Positions 1 through 5,329 of a stretch of DNA of 11,504 nucleotides are shown here, piece by piece; the stretch's first letter is position 1; each line of letters opens with the position of its first letter. The notes under the pieces were generated by a model that saw only the letters and a list, made by a program, of their open reading frames with translations, did not search any database and was not told the origin of the DNA. Both the position numbers and the translations under genes were made by a program. This DNA comes from Alistipes sp. (lineage in GTDB: Bacteria > Bacteroidota > Bacteroidia > Bacteroidales > Rikenellaceae), in assembly GCA_009774895.1 (NCBI GenBank), contig VSOO01000032.1:1-11504 (forward strand), given 5' to 3'.

Positions 1-557
1 CCCCACACGTCGTTCACGGGAAAACGCCCGAGGACCTTGCGGATGTCCTCCGGGCGATGCATGAAGCAGGCGCCGTCGAGCTTCGGATAGCGTTTGCAGA
101 GTTTCGAGGCGATCTTGGCCAGGGTTTTGGTCGGGGCGATGCCGATGCTGACCGGAATGCCCGTATGGCGCCTCACCGTGCGGGCGATGCGGTGTCCCAG
201 GGCGTCGAAGTCCGCATCGTCCATACCCGTGAAGTCAAGAAACGCCTCGTCGATCGAATAGACCTCCGTGGCGGGCACCAGACGGCGCAGCACCCCCATC
301 ACCCGCCGCGACATGTCGCCGTAGAGCGGGAAATTGGCCGAGAACACCGCCACGTCGGCACGCCGTATCGTCTCGCGCAGTTGAAAAAAGGGCTGTCCCA
401 TCGCGATGCCGAGGCTTTTGGCCTCGTTCGAGCGGGCGATGACGCAGCCGTCGTTGTTTGAAAGCACCACGACGGGGCGCCCTTCGAGCGACGGGTCGAA
501 CACCCGTTCGCACGAAGCGTAGAAATTGTTGCAGTCGCAAAGTCCGTAGAATGGCAT
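1..557 (-). CDS. umuC: DNA polymerase V catalytic subunit UmuC (Y-family), 3' end cut off
   Basis: Translesion DNA polymerase that copies damaged templates during the SOS response, working with processed UmuD. Only the first 185 codons are in the window; the gene runs off the left edge. Seen directly: the N-terminal '[13 protein letters not shown]' with the first metal-binding Asp at residue 8, and the steric-gate area around F12-Y13. It also has '[15 protein letters not shown]' (about 29-43), the catalytic 'YSIDEAFLD' with D103 and E104, and '[15 protein letters not shown]' of the palm/thumb. This arrangement is specific to UmuC rather than DinB. The start at 557 gives the standard UmuC N-terminus. 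It lies 49 bases downstream of the membrane-protein gene on the same strand and has no recognisable promoter of its own, so read-through from upstream is likely. An inverted repeat covers the start region. The identification is firm; the C-terminal clamp-binding part cannot be seen. Confidence 0.97.
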   Translation of the reverse strand, partial: MPFYGLCDCNNFYASCERVFDPSLEGRPVVVLSNNDGCVIARSNEAKSLGIAMGQPFFQLRETIRRADVAVFSANFPLYGDMSRRVMGVLRRLVPATEVYSIDEAFLDFTGMDDADFDALGHRIARTVRRHTGIPVSIGIAPTKTLAKIASKLCKRYPKLDGACFMHRPEDIRKVLGRFPVNDVW

Positions 558-593
558 CGTCCGTAGCAGTGTTTCCGCAACAAGAACGGACGA
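557..593 (-). promoter_or_regulatory. Inverted repeat at the umuC translation start
   Basis: TCGTCCGT (557-564) and ACGGACGA (586-593) are perfect 8-base inverted arms separated by 21 bases. In the leftward mRNA the 3' arm ends on the A of the umuC AUG, so a formed stem would cover the ribosome landing area. The loop holds GTTTCCGCAACAAGAAC (571-587), which resembles the palindrome upstream of umuD. Whether it acts as RNA structure, as a protein site, or is chance is not known. Confidence 0.35.
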
Positions 594-606
594 AAGAGCC
601 CGAATA

Positions 607-1185
607 TTACTCGCCGCGCGGCTCCCGGGGCCCGACGCCCGGAGCGCCGAAGCGTTTCAGCACCGGAAATCCAAAGAATCCGCGGCGCATGGACACGCGC
701 TTCCGGCGGTTCTCGGCACAGGCGGCATGCACCGCCCGCGGCACCTGGATCCTCCGGCGGGTGCTGTCCGCGAAAACCACCTCCACAAAATAAACCGTGT
801 AGGATTCACCGCGCACCATACGGCGCCCCGACCGGTGCATGCGGCGACGCTCCTTCCGCTCCTTATGCACGACGGTGACCTCCTCCATGTACTCCGAAGC
901 CGGATCGGCCAGCAGGCTGTTGCCCCCCATGAACAGAAAATAGAAGAGCGCCCCCGCACCCAGCAGGTGGCACAGGCGATTGACCGTGCGGTCGGACGTC
1001 CGCGTCAGCCAGCGCCACCTCGAGGCCAGGAGGGGCGCCGTGAGGGCCGCGGCCGCAAGCGAGAGCGCGACGGGCATCCATCGCGACACCAGCGTGCGTT
1101 CGTGGCAGACATAACCGTAGACGGCGGCGAAGAGCAGCAGCGCCCCCACCGCGACGCGCAACGTATTGAGCAAACCGTTTTTCAT
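607..1185 (-). CDS. Three-helix membrane protein of unknown function between umuD and umuC
   Basis: A 192-residue protein I cannot assign to a named family. It has hydrophobic segments at about residues 9-27, 36-54 and 73-92. A soluble, very basic tail of about 95 residues follows, containing '[17 protein letters not shown]', a beta-rich '[12 protein letters not shown]' and then 'RRRIQVP'. Alternating strands after a helical membrane part resemble small Bacteroidetes inner-membrane proteins of unknown role. The open frame extends 17 codons further upstream. I chose the Met at 1185 because a TAnnTTTG promoter (1206-1213) lies inside that extension and the protein then begins [14 protein letters not shown], a normal start for a membrane protein. 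It sits between the umuD-like gene and umuC, 75 and 49 bases away, on the same strand. Nothing in the sequence ties it functionally to translesion synthesis. Confidence 0.8.
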   Translation of the reverse strand: MKNGLLNTLRVAVGALLLFAAVYGYVCHERTLVSRWMPVALSLAAAALTAPLLASRWRWLTRTSDRTVNRLCHLLGAGALFYFLFMGGNSLLADPASEYMEEVTVVHKERKERRRMHRSGRRMVRGESYTVYFVEVVFADSTRRRIQVPRAVHAACAENRRKRVSMRRGFFGFPVLKRFGAPGVGPREPRGE

Positions 1186-1205
1186 GATTCGAGCGACGTA
1201 TGCCG

Positions 1206-1237
1206 CAAAAGTACTCAAAAGTTCCGCCAAGGACAAG
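1206..1237 (-). promoter_or_regulatory. Bacteroidetes-type promoter for the membrane-protein gene
   Basis: On the minus strand TACTTTTG (1213-1206) matches the TAnnTTTG -7 element exactly. A CTTG (1237-1234) lies 20 bases upstream, close to the TTTG -33 element. The predicted transcript begins about 17 bases before the ATG at 1185. It means the membrane gene, and umuC behind it, can be transcribed without umuD. Confidence 0.6.
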
Positions 1238-1260
1238 AAAACGGAGCAGGAACACAGACG

Positions 1261-1698
1261 CTACACCTTTTTCACCACATAGCGCACCACGCCCCAGACC
1301 GAGAATTCGTTTTCGGGCGTGATCTCCACGACCCGGTAGCGGGGATTCGCCGGCACGAGCAGGATGCGCCCCGGCTCCATCCGCACCCGCTTGAGCGTGA
1401 ACTCGCCATCGACACAGGCCACGGCCAGGCAGCCGTCGTAGGGCGCTACGGCCTTGTCCACGACCAGGATGTCGCCCTCACCGATGCCTTCGTCCTTCAT
1501 CGAGTCGCCCTCGACCCGCGCGAAAAACGTGGCCTCGGGGTGGCGGACAACCAGCCGGTTCAGATCGAGCGTACCCTCCGAGTAATCCTCGGCCGGCGAC
1601 GGGAAACCCGCATGCACCGTATTTCCGGAGAGCGGCAACCCCATCGGATCGCCGCTCTCCGGACGGTAGATGCTGAGCTGCCTGCGGTCCGTGTCCAT
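1261..1698 (-). CDS. umuD: UmuD-like SOS mutagenesis protein (S24 self-cleaving peptidase)
   Basis: Regulatory subunit of DNA polymerase V. RecA filaments stimulate its self-cleavage to UmuD', which joins UmuC. The protein is 145 residues, the usual UmuD length. 'GFPSPAEDYSEGTLDLNRL' (31-49) aligns with the UmuD signature, the nucleophile S66 lies in 'VEGDSM', and the general base K103 in 'EFTLKRV'. The predicted cleavage is A30-G31; E. coli UmuD uses Cys-Gly, so the site here is of LexA type. There is no helix-turn-helix domain in the 30-residue N-terminal arm, which argues against a LexA or phage repressor. I prefer the Met at 1698. A Met at 1752 would add 18 residues (MNTATECFLF...) and place the palindrome 1708-1726 inside the gene. 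It is first in a leftward cluster leading to umuC. No TAnnTTTG promoter was found upstream. Confidence 0.93.
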   Translation of the reverse strand: MDTDRRQLSIYRPESGDPMGLPLSGNTVHAGFPSPAEDYSEGTLDLNRLVVRHPEATFFARVEGDSMKDEGIGEGDILVVDKAVAPYDGCLAVACVDGEFTLKRVRMEPGRILLVPANPRYRVVEITPENEFSVWGVVRYVVKKV

Positions 1699-1707
1699 CG
1701 TTGCTGC

Positions 1708-1726
1708 GTTTCCGACAGCAGGAAAC
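1708..1726. promoter_or_regulatory. Palindrome upstream of umuD, candidate operator
   Basis: GTTTCC - GACAGCA - GGAAAC is a perfect 6-base inverted repeat with a 7-base spacer. It ends 9 bases before the preferred umuD ATG (1698). A related sequence, GTTTCCGCAACAAGAAC (571-587), lies just before umuC. Position and symmetry suit a repressor site such as a LexA-type SOS box, but I know of no established consensus for this lineage to compare with. Confidence 0.4.
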
Positions 1727-1934
1727 AAAAAACATTCCGTTGCGGTATTCATGGCACACGACGATTGCATCGTACTTCCCGCAATACACGCGCCCGGCCG
1801 GCGATGATACGCAACCGGTCGCCGCAAGGATTCGCCGGTGGCGGAGATCGCACGGGGCCGGACTCGCATATAGAGTACATTCGTTACGCCAAACGCAGCC
1901 TGTTCCGCACTATGCCGAGGCGAAAAACGGACAC

Positions 1935-1963
1935 AAAAAAGCAGTCCCTTCCGGGGACTGCTT
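1935..1963 (-). terminator. Intrinsic terminator of the DUF2795 gene
   Basis: AAGCAGTCCC (1939-1948) and GGGACTGCTT (1954-1963) form a perfect 10-base stem with loop TTCCG. On the minus strand the stem is followed by a run of six T (1940-1935). It sits 41 bases past the stop codon of the leftward gene 2226-2005 and separates it from the umuD cluster. Confidence 0.88.
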
Positions 1964-2004
1964 CATGCTTCAGCAGCGATTACCTCACCGACCGGCCCTG
2001 CCGA

Positions 2005-2226
2005 TCAATACTCCTCCTCGTTGAAGAAGAAATCCTCCTTCGAGGGGTAATCGGGCCAAATATCTTCTATGGACTCGTAAATATCGCCTTCGTCCTCGAT
2101 CTCCTGGAGGTTTTCCAGCACTTCGAGCGGAGCGCCCGAACGCGTCGCGTAGTCGATCAACTCCTCTTTCGTAGCAGGCCAGGGTGCGTCCTCAAGCTTA
2201 GAGGCCAGTTCAAGTGTCCAGTACAT
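2005..2226 (-). CDS. Small acidic DUF2795 family protein
   Basis: A 73-residue, strongly acidic cytoplasmic protein of unknown function, recognisable as the short DUF2795 protein found widely in Bacteroidales. The core 'APWPATKEELIDYATRSGAP' (14-33) precedes a helical 'LEVLENLQEIEDEG' and an aromatic acidic tail ending 'FFFNEEEY'. No catalytic residues are evident, and a nucleic-acid or protein adaptor role would be a guess. The leader has AGGAG only two bases before the ATG plus an A/T-rich stretch, in a genome where such motifs are otherwise rare. It is transcribed alone, with a consensus promoter 67 bases upstream and a strong terminator behind it. This suggests it is well expressed and independently regulated. 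Confidence 0.9.
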   Translation of the reverse strand: MYWTLELASKLEDAPWPATKEELIDYATRSGAPLEVLENLQEIEDEGDIYESIEDIWPDYPSKEDFFFNEEEY

Positions 2227-2263
2227 AACTCCTATTGTTTTTTAAATGCTTCGGATCAACGGA

Positions 2264-2283
2264 AAACGGGCCTCGTCCCGTTT
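2264..2283 (-). promoter_or_regulatory. Hairpin in the 5' leader of the DUF2795 mRNA
   Basis: AAACGGG and CCCGTTT (7-base perfect arms, 6-base loop) lie about six bases after the predicted transcription start and about 38 bases before the ATG. On the minus strand the right arm runs into four T. It could be a 5' stabilising stem or a weak attenuator; the sequence does not decide which. Confidence 0.4.
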
Positions 2284-2292
2284 ATCCGGTTG

Positions 2293-2322
2293 CAAATGTA
2301 TAAAAAATTCGCAACATTCAAA
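2293..2322 (-). promoter_or_regulatory. Promoter of the DUF2795 gene
   Basis: Minus strand TTTG (2322-2319), then 18 bases, then TACATTTG (2300-2293). Both match the Bacteroidetes -33 TTTG and -7 TAnnTTTG elements exactly, with a spacer one base short of the usual 19-21. The predicted start is near 2289, giving a leader of about 63 bases. Confidence 0.75.
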
Positions 2323-2543
2323 GAAAACCGCCCGAACATTCGCAGCAGGCTGCCGCCTTCCCCGGACCACGATACGCCGGACTTCGGTCCGCCACCGGAA
2401 CACGCCCCCGCCTCCTGCGAAAACCGACACACGACGAAATTCCGCGCGAAGCACTCCCCGCCCCCCGCACGCAAGCAGCGCCACTCGCCGCAGCGGCAAA
2501 GGTCGAGCCCCCACCGCCCGCACGGGGCCGCACACCCGCACGG
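2323..2543. other. Gene-free GC-rich stretch downstream of the adenosyltransferase gene
   Basis: With the leader and promoter above, this makes up a 317-base gap between genes. I see no supported coding sequence; the open frames through it are compositional. It holds a small hairpin, CGGAC-TTCG-GTCCG (2378-2391), with no T run after it on either strand, and C-rich runs. The hairpin could mark the 3' end of the leftward operon that finishes at 2544, but it is not a classic terminator. Confidence 0.5.
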
Positions 2544-3092
2544 TCAGGGATTCCAGAGCGTCTCCTCGACGCGGTAGCGCGCCGTCAGCAGCCGCCCGAG
2601 CAGATAGAAATAATCGGAGAGCCGGTTCAGAAAAGCCAACGCCTCGGGAGCCGTCGGATGCTGCTGCGCGGCCCGCAGCGCCGCACGCTCCGCACGGCGG
2701 CAGACCGTGCGGCAGACATGGCACAGCGACACGGCCGCATGCCCTCCCGGAATGGTGAACCGCGTCACGGCGGGCACGGCGGCCTGCATGGCGTCGATGC
2801 GCTCCTCAAGCCATGCGACGGCGCCGCCGTCGAGCTCGATCCGCTTCGTGCACCCTTCGCCCTCGGCCAGCAGGGCCGCCACGGTCATCAGGCGGCAGAG
2901 GATGCGGTTCAGCTCCTCGACCTGCCCGGCCGACGCAGGATCCGGACGCAGGTTGTCGCCCAGCAGCGCCGTGAAGGCCATCAGTTCATCCACCGTCCCG
3001 TATGCCTCGACCCTCGGGTCGTACTTCGGAACCCGTTCGCCTCCGACAAGCGAGGTCGTACCCTCGTCGCCCGTGCGCGTATAGACTTTCAT
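2544..3092 (-). CDS. Cob(I)alamin adenosyltransferase, PduO/ATR type
   Basis: Transfers the 5'-deoxyadenosyl group of ATP to cob(I)alamin to make coenzyme B12 in the cytoplasm. It acts as a trimer with active sites at subunit interfaces. The protein is 182 residues, the normal length for the PduO family. Seen: the N-terminal ATP loop 'YTRTGDEGTTSLVGG' (4-18), 'VEAYGTVDEL' (28-37), 'FTIPGG' (112-117) followed by 'CRTVCRRAER' (127-136), and 'LNRLSDYFYLLGR' (155-167). These are the family signatures in the right order. Cys residues at 124, 127 and 131 cluster before the RRAER motif. The start at 3092 is set by the motif-bearing N-terminus and by ATGA overlap with the stop of the upstream gene, so translation is probably coupled. 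It is last of a three-gene operon. No cobalamin riboswitch was recognised nearby. Confidence 0.96.
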   Translation of the reverse strand: MKVYTRTGDEGTTSLVGGERVPKYDPRVEAYGTVDELMAFTALLGDNLRPDPASAGQVEELNRILCRLMTVAALLAEGEGCTKRIELDGGAVAWLEERIDAMQAAVPAVTRFTIPGGHAAVSLCHVCRTVCRRAERAALRAAQQHPTAPEALAFLNRLSDYFYLLGRLLTARYRVEETLWNP

Positions 3093-3628
3093 AATTCGAA
3101 ATGTTGTTTCGGCAAATGCCCGTTGTTGAACAGCAGCAGCGCGGTGCGCATATCGACCGTCGTCGTCGGATGCTCCGCCACGAGCATGCGGCACATGCGT
3201 TCGCGCGCCGCATCGGCCCGGGGCTCCGCCACGACCGCCGTCGCCCCCCGCAGGGCCGCCGCACGCACCGCACGCACGGTGGCCTCCCCGCCGCATCCGC
3301 GCAGCAGCACGACCAGCTCGCCCGCGGCCTCCGCGGCCTCCGCGGCGCATGCGGCCAGCGCAAAAGTGCGGTAGCCGCAATGGGTCATGAGGTTCTGCAA
3401 CTCCGTGGCCCGCCGCATGCCGACGCCGGCACGCAGCAGCGCATCGCGCAGCGACGTGTCCGCCCCGAGCAGCGTGCGGCGCATCAGCACCTGCCTCACG
3501 ATCGCGTAGACAAACGGCGAATGCACGCCGTGGCCGCGGAAGTGGCGCATGCGGACCAAACGTCCGCGCCACCCCGTCAGGCGATGCTTCACGCGCGACA
3601 ACGTTCCGACCTTGACGTCCTGTTCCAT
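3089..3628 (-). CDS. Bacteroidales conserved protein with HGVHSPF motif, possibly a methyltransferase relic
   Basis: A 179-residue protein without a confident function. Its N-terminus, 'RMRHFRGHGVHSPFVYAIVR' (27-46), resembles the opening of a family of Bacteroidetes class I SAM-dependent methyltransferase-like proteins. The C-terminal 'ALLLFNNGHLPKQHFEL' also resembles that family's end. This is recalled family knowledge, not a search. The central part lacks the glycine-rich SAM motif I. Instead it has an Ala/Glu stretch (ACAAEAAEAAGE) encoded by an in-frame 9-base repeat (3324-3341). It is also shorter than I expect of a full methyltransferase. The middle gene of an operon, it starts 1 base past the stop of the flavoprotein gene, and its TGA overlaps the adenosyltransferase ATG. 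The start at 3628 is supported by that tight spacing. Catalytic activity is doubtful. Confidence 0.75.
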   Translation of the reverse strand: MEQDVKVGTLSRVKHRLTGWRGRLVRMRHFRGHGVHSPFVYAIVRQVLMRRTLLGADTSLRDALLRAGVGMRRATELQNLMTHCGYRTFALAACAAEAAEAAGELVVLLRGCGGEATVRAVRAAALRGATAVVAEPRADAARERMCRMLVAEHPTTTVDMRTALLLFNNGHLPKQHFEL

Positions 3629-3629
3629 G

Positions 3630-4919
3630 CTACTTTTTCAACATTCCTGCCAGACGGCCCGTCGAGAAGGCGATCTGGAGGTTGTAACCGCCCGTGTTGG
3701 CATCGAGGTCGAGGACCTCGCCCGCGAAGTAGAGCCCGCGGACCTTGAGCGACTCCATGGTATAGGGATTCACCTCGTCGCAGCGCACGCCGCCCGCCGT
3801 GACCACCGCATACTCGAACGGCGCATAGTCCGTGACGGGCAGCACCAGTCCCTTGAGCACCTTGACCAGGCGTTCGAACTGCGCCTCGGTGATCTTCTCG
3901 ACGTAGCTGCGCGAGTGGATGTCGAGCTCCTCGGCCAGCGGAATGACCATCGGTTTGGGCACGAGTTTGCGCAGCAGCTCGGCGAAGAGCTCCGTGGGGG
4001 CCATTTCGGCCACCTCGCGGCGGATGCGTTCGCGCAGCACCTCCTCGGTCAGCGCCGGCTTCAGATCGACGACCAGCTTCACGCGGCGCCCCTCGATCAG
4101 GGCATCGACCGCATCGCGGCTCATGCGCAGCGCCACGGCACCCTCGATGCCGCGCTCCGAGAAACCCAGTTCGCCGAACTCCTCGCGCACGGCCTCGTCG
4201 TCGATCCACAGCGCCGCCCGCACGTTGCGCAGCAGCAGGCGCCCCATGTGCGGCACCTGGGGATGCGAGGTCACGAGCGGCGTGAGCGACGGACGCACCG
4301 CCTCGATCGTGTGGCCCAGGTCGGCGGCGAAGGCATATCCGTCGCCCGTCGATCCGGTGCCGGGATAGGAGACGCCGCCCGTGGCCACGATCACGCGCGG
4401 ACACTCCTCGCGGCGCTCGAAGCCCCGCTTATTGACGTAACGCACGCCGAATACGCGCGACCCCAGGGTCATGATCTCCGTCACACGGGTATTGTATACG
4501 ATCTTCACGCCGTTCTCGACGCAGTAGTCCAGCAGCGCGTTGGCGATGTCCCAGGCCTTGCCGCTGCGGGGGAAGACGCGCTCGCCGCGCTCGATGTCGA
4601 GCTTCACGCCCATCCGCTCGAAGAAGCGGATCGCAGCGCGGTTATTGAATTCGGCGAATGCCGTAGCGAAAAACGCGGCGTTCGTGCGCACCTGCGAGGC
4701 GAACTCCTCGGGGGGCCGCGCGTTGGTCACGTTGCACCGGCCCTTGCCCGTGATGCGGACCTTGCGGCCCGACTTCTCCATTTTTTCGCGCAGCAGCCCG
4801 CGCAGTCCGTTGCGCGCCGCCGTTCCCGCAGCCATCATGCCCGCGGCTCCGGCCCCCACGACGATCACGTCGTAAGGTTTGCGCTCCGCAGGTTCGTTCG
4901 TCGGATTGTTCTGTTCCAT
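3630..4919 (-). CDS. HI0933/YhiN family NAD(P)/FAD-dependent flavoprotein
   Basis: A putative FAD-dependent oxidoreductase of the HI0933-like (YhiN) family; the physiological substrate of this family is not settled. The 429-residue length is typical. The N-terminal dinucleotide-binding fold 'VIVVGAGAAGMMAAG' (18-32) is followed by 'SGRKVRITGKGRCNVTNA' (50-67), a family hallmark. A central 'VIVATGGVSYPGTGSTGDGY' carries the ATG flavin motif. The C-terminus 'FAGEVLDLDANTGGYNLQIA' closes the FAD site. The start at 4919 puts the Rossmann motif near residue 20 and agrees with the promoter just upstream. First gene of the operon that continues with the HGVHSPF protein and the B12 adenosyltransferase. 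A flavoprotein beside an enzyme that needs reduced cobalamin is suggestive, but this family is not known to reduce cobalamin, so that is only a conjecture. Confidence 0.94.
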   Translation of the reverse strand: MEQNNPTNEPAERKPYDVIVVGAGAAGMMAAGTAARNGLRGLLREKMEKSGRKVRITGKGRCNVTNARPPEEFASQVRTNAAFFATAFAEFNNRAAIRFFERMGVKLDIERGERVFPRSGKAWDIANALLDYCVENGVKIVYNTRVTEIMTLGSRVFGVRYVNKRGFERREECPRVIVATGGVSYPGTGSTGDGYAFAADLGHTIEAVRPSLTPLVTSHPQVPHMGRLLLRNVRAALWIDDEAVREEFGELGFSERGIEGAVALRMSRDAVDALIEGRRVKLVVDLKPALTEEVLRERIRREVAEMAPTELFAELLRKLVPKPMVIPLAEELDIHSRSYVEKITEAQFERLVKVLKGLVLPVTDYAPFEYAVVTAGGVRCDEVNPYTMESLKVRGLYFAGEVLDLDANTGGYNLQIAFSTGRLAGMLKK

Positions 4920-4926
4920 ATGGTCG

Positions 4927-4934
4927 CAAAGGTA
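4927..4934 (-). promoter_or_regulatory. Promoter (-7 element) of the flavoprotein operon, nearly leaderless
   Basis: Minus strand TACCTTTG matches TAnnTTTG exactly. Its final G is only 7 bases before the ATG at 4919, so the transcript should start about four bases before, or at, the initiation codon. No good -33 TTTG is present at the usual distance. Confidence 0.65.
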
Positions 4935-4968
4935 CGAAACATTGTCCAAAGGCCAGCATCCGCAGAGG

Positions 4969-5037
4969 AAAAAATACGCCCGGGAAGCACCGCGGCGGCG
5001 GCACATGAAGCTCCGGAGGGCACCGCCCCTTCGGCGG
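4969..5037 (-). terminator. Possible weak terminator after dciA
   Basis: Just past the dciA stop there is a small stem, CCGCC (5023-5027) with GGCGG (5033-5037), and further on, in transcription order, a run of six T on the minus strand (4974-4969). The T run lies about 48 bases from that stem and only weak GC pairings precede it, so this is not a convincing intrinsic terminator. Confidence 0.25.
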
Positions 5038-5038
5038 A

Positions 5039-5329
5039 TCAGCGGACGATCACGGCATTGACGAAGCGCACGCCCGCACGGGCGTTGAGCGCATCGCGCA
5101 GCGCATCGCGCCGGCAGAACAGCTCGGAGCGCAGCACGCTCGAACGGATGCGGACGTGGAGGATGCGGTTTTCGAGCCGCAGCTCGGTCGTCTGGTCGGC
5201 GGCGCGGTCGCCCACCACGGCCCGCCACGTCTCGGGCAGCTTGCCCTCGGCGACCTTCGCCGCGACATAGGGCCGCCTGAAGAACTCGTCGAGCAGATCG
5301 CCCATGAGCATCGTGCGCGTGCGTCTCAT
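5039..5329 (-). CDS. dciA: DciA-type helicase loader, DUF721 single-domain form
   Basis: DciA is the ancestral loader of the replicative helicase DnaB in bacteria that lack DnaC or DnaI; it acts at origins and restarted forks. The protein is 96 residues, matching the short Bacteroidetes form that is almost only the DUF721 domain. Seen: 'MGDLLDEFF' near the N-terminus, 'LPETWRAVVGDRAADQTTEL' (about 31-50) with the conserved W, 'LHVRIRSSVLRSEL' forming the KH-like strand-helix core, and 'FVNAVIVR' at the C-terminus. The start at 5329 forms an ATGA overlap with the recF stop. MLM and MGDL starts a few codons in are possible. The frame remains open far upstream through recF in another register, which is not coding. 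Assigned by family resemblance and by the recF neighbourhood in which DUF721 genes commonly occur. Confidence 0.87.
   Translation of the reverse strand: MRRTRTMLMGDLLDEFFRRPYVAAKVAEGKLPETWRAVVGDRAADQTTELRLENRILHVRIRSSVLRSELFCRRDALRDALNARAGVRFVNAVIVR

Noticed and set aside
2378..2391. CGGAC-TTCG-GTCCG hairpin as terminator of the flavoprotein operon
   Set aside because: The stem is only 5 bases and is not followed by T on the minus strand, so it cannot be called an intrinsic terminator.
727..2577. 616-codon open frame on the plus strand
   Set aside because: Lies antisense to the membrane-protein, umuD and DUF2795 genes and runs through a terminator and promoters. The translation is rich in His, Arg and Pro without any domain, as expected of a GC-rich shadow frame.
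2544..3572. N-terminal extension of the adenosyltransferase frame
   Set aside because: The 160 extra codons overlap the HGVHSPF gene in another register and read as His/Arg/Gly repeats. The PduO family starts at MKVYTRTGDEG.
3549..5270. 573-codon open frame on the plus strand
   Set aside because: Antisense to the flavoprotein and dciA genes, which have clear motifs. His/Arg/Ala-rich low-complexity translation and no promoter.
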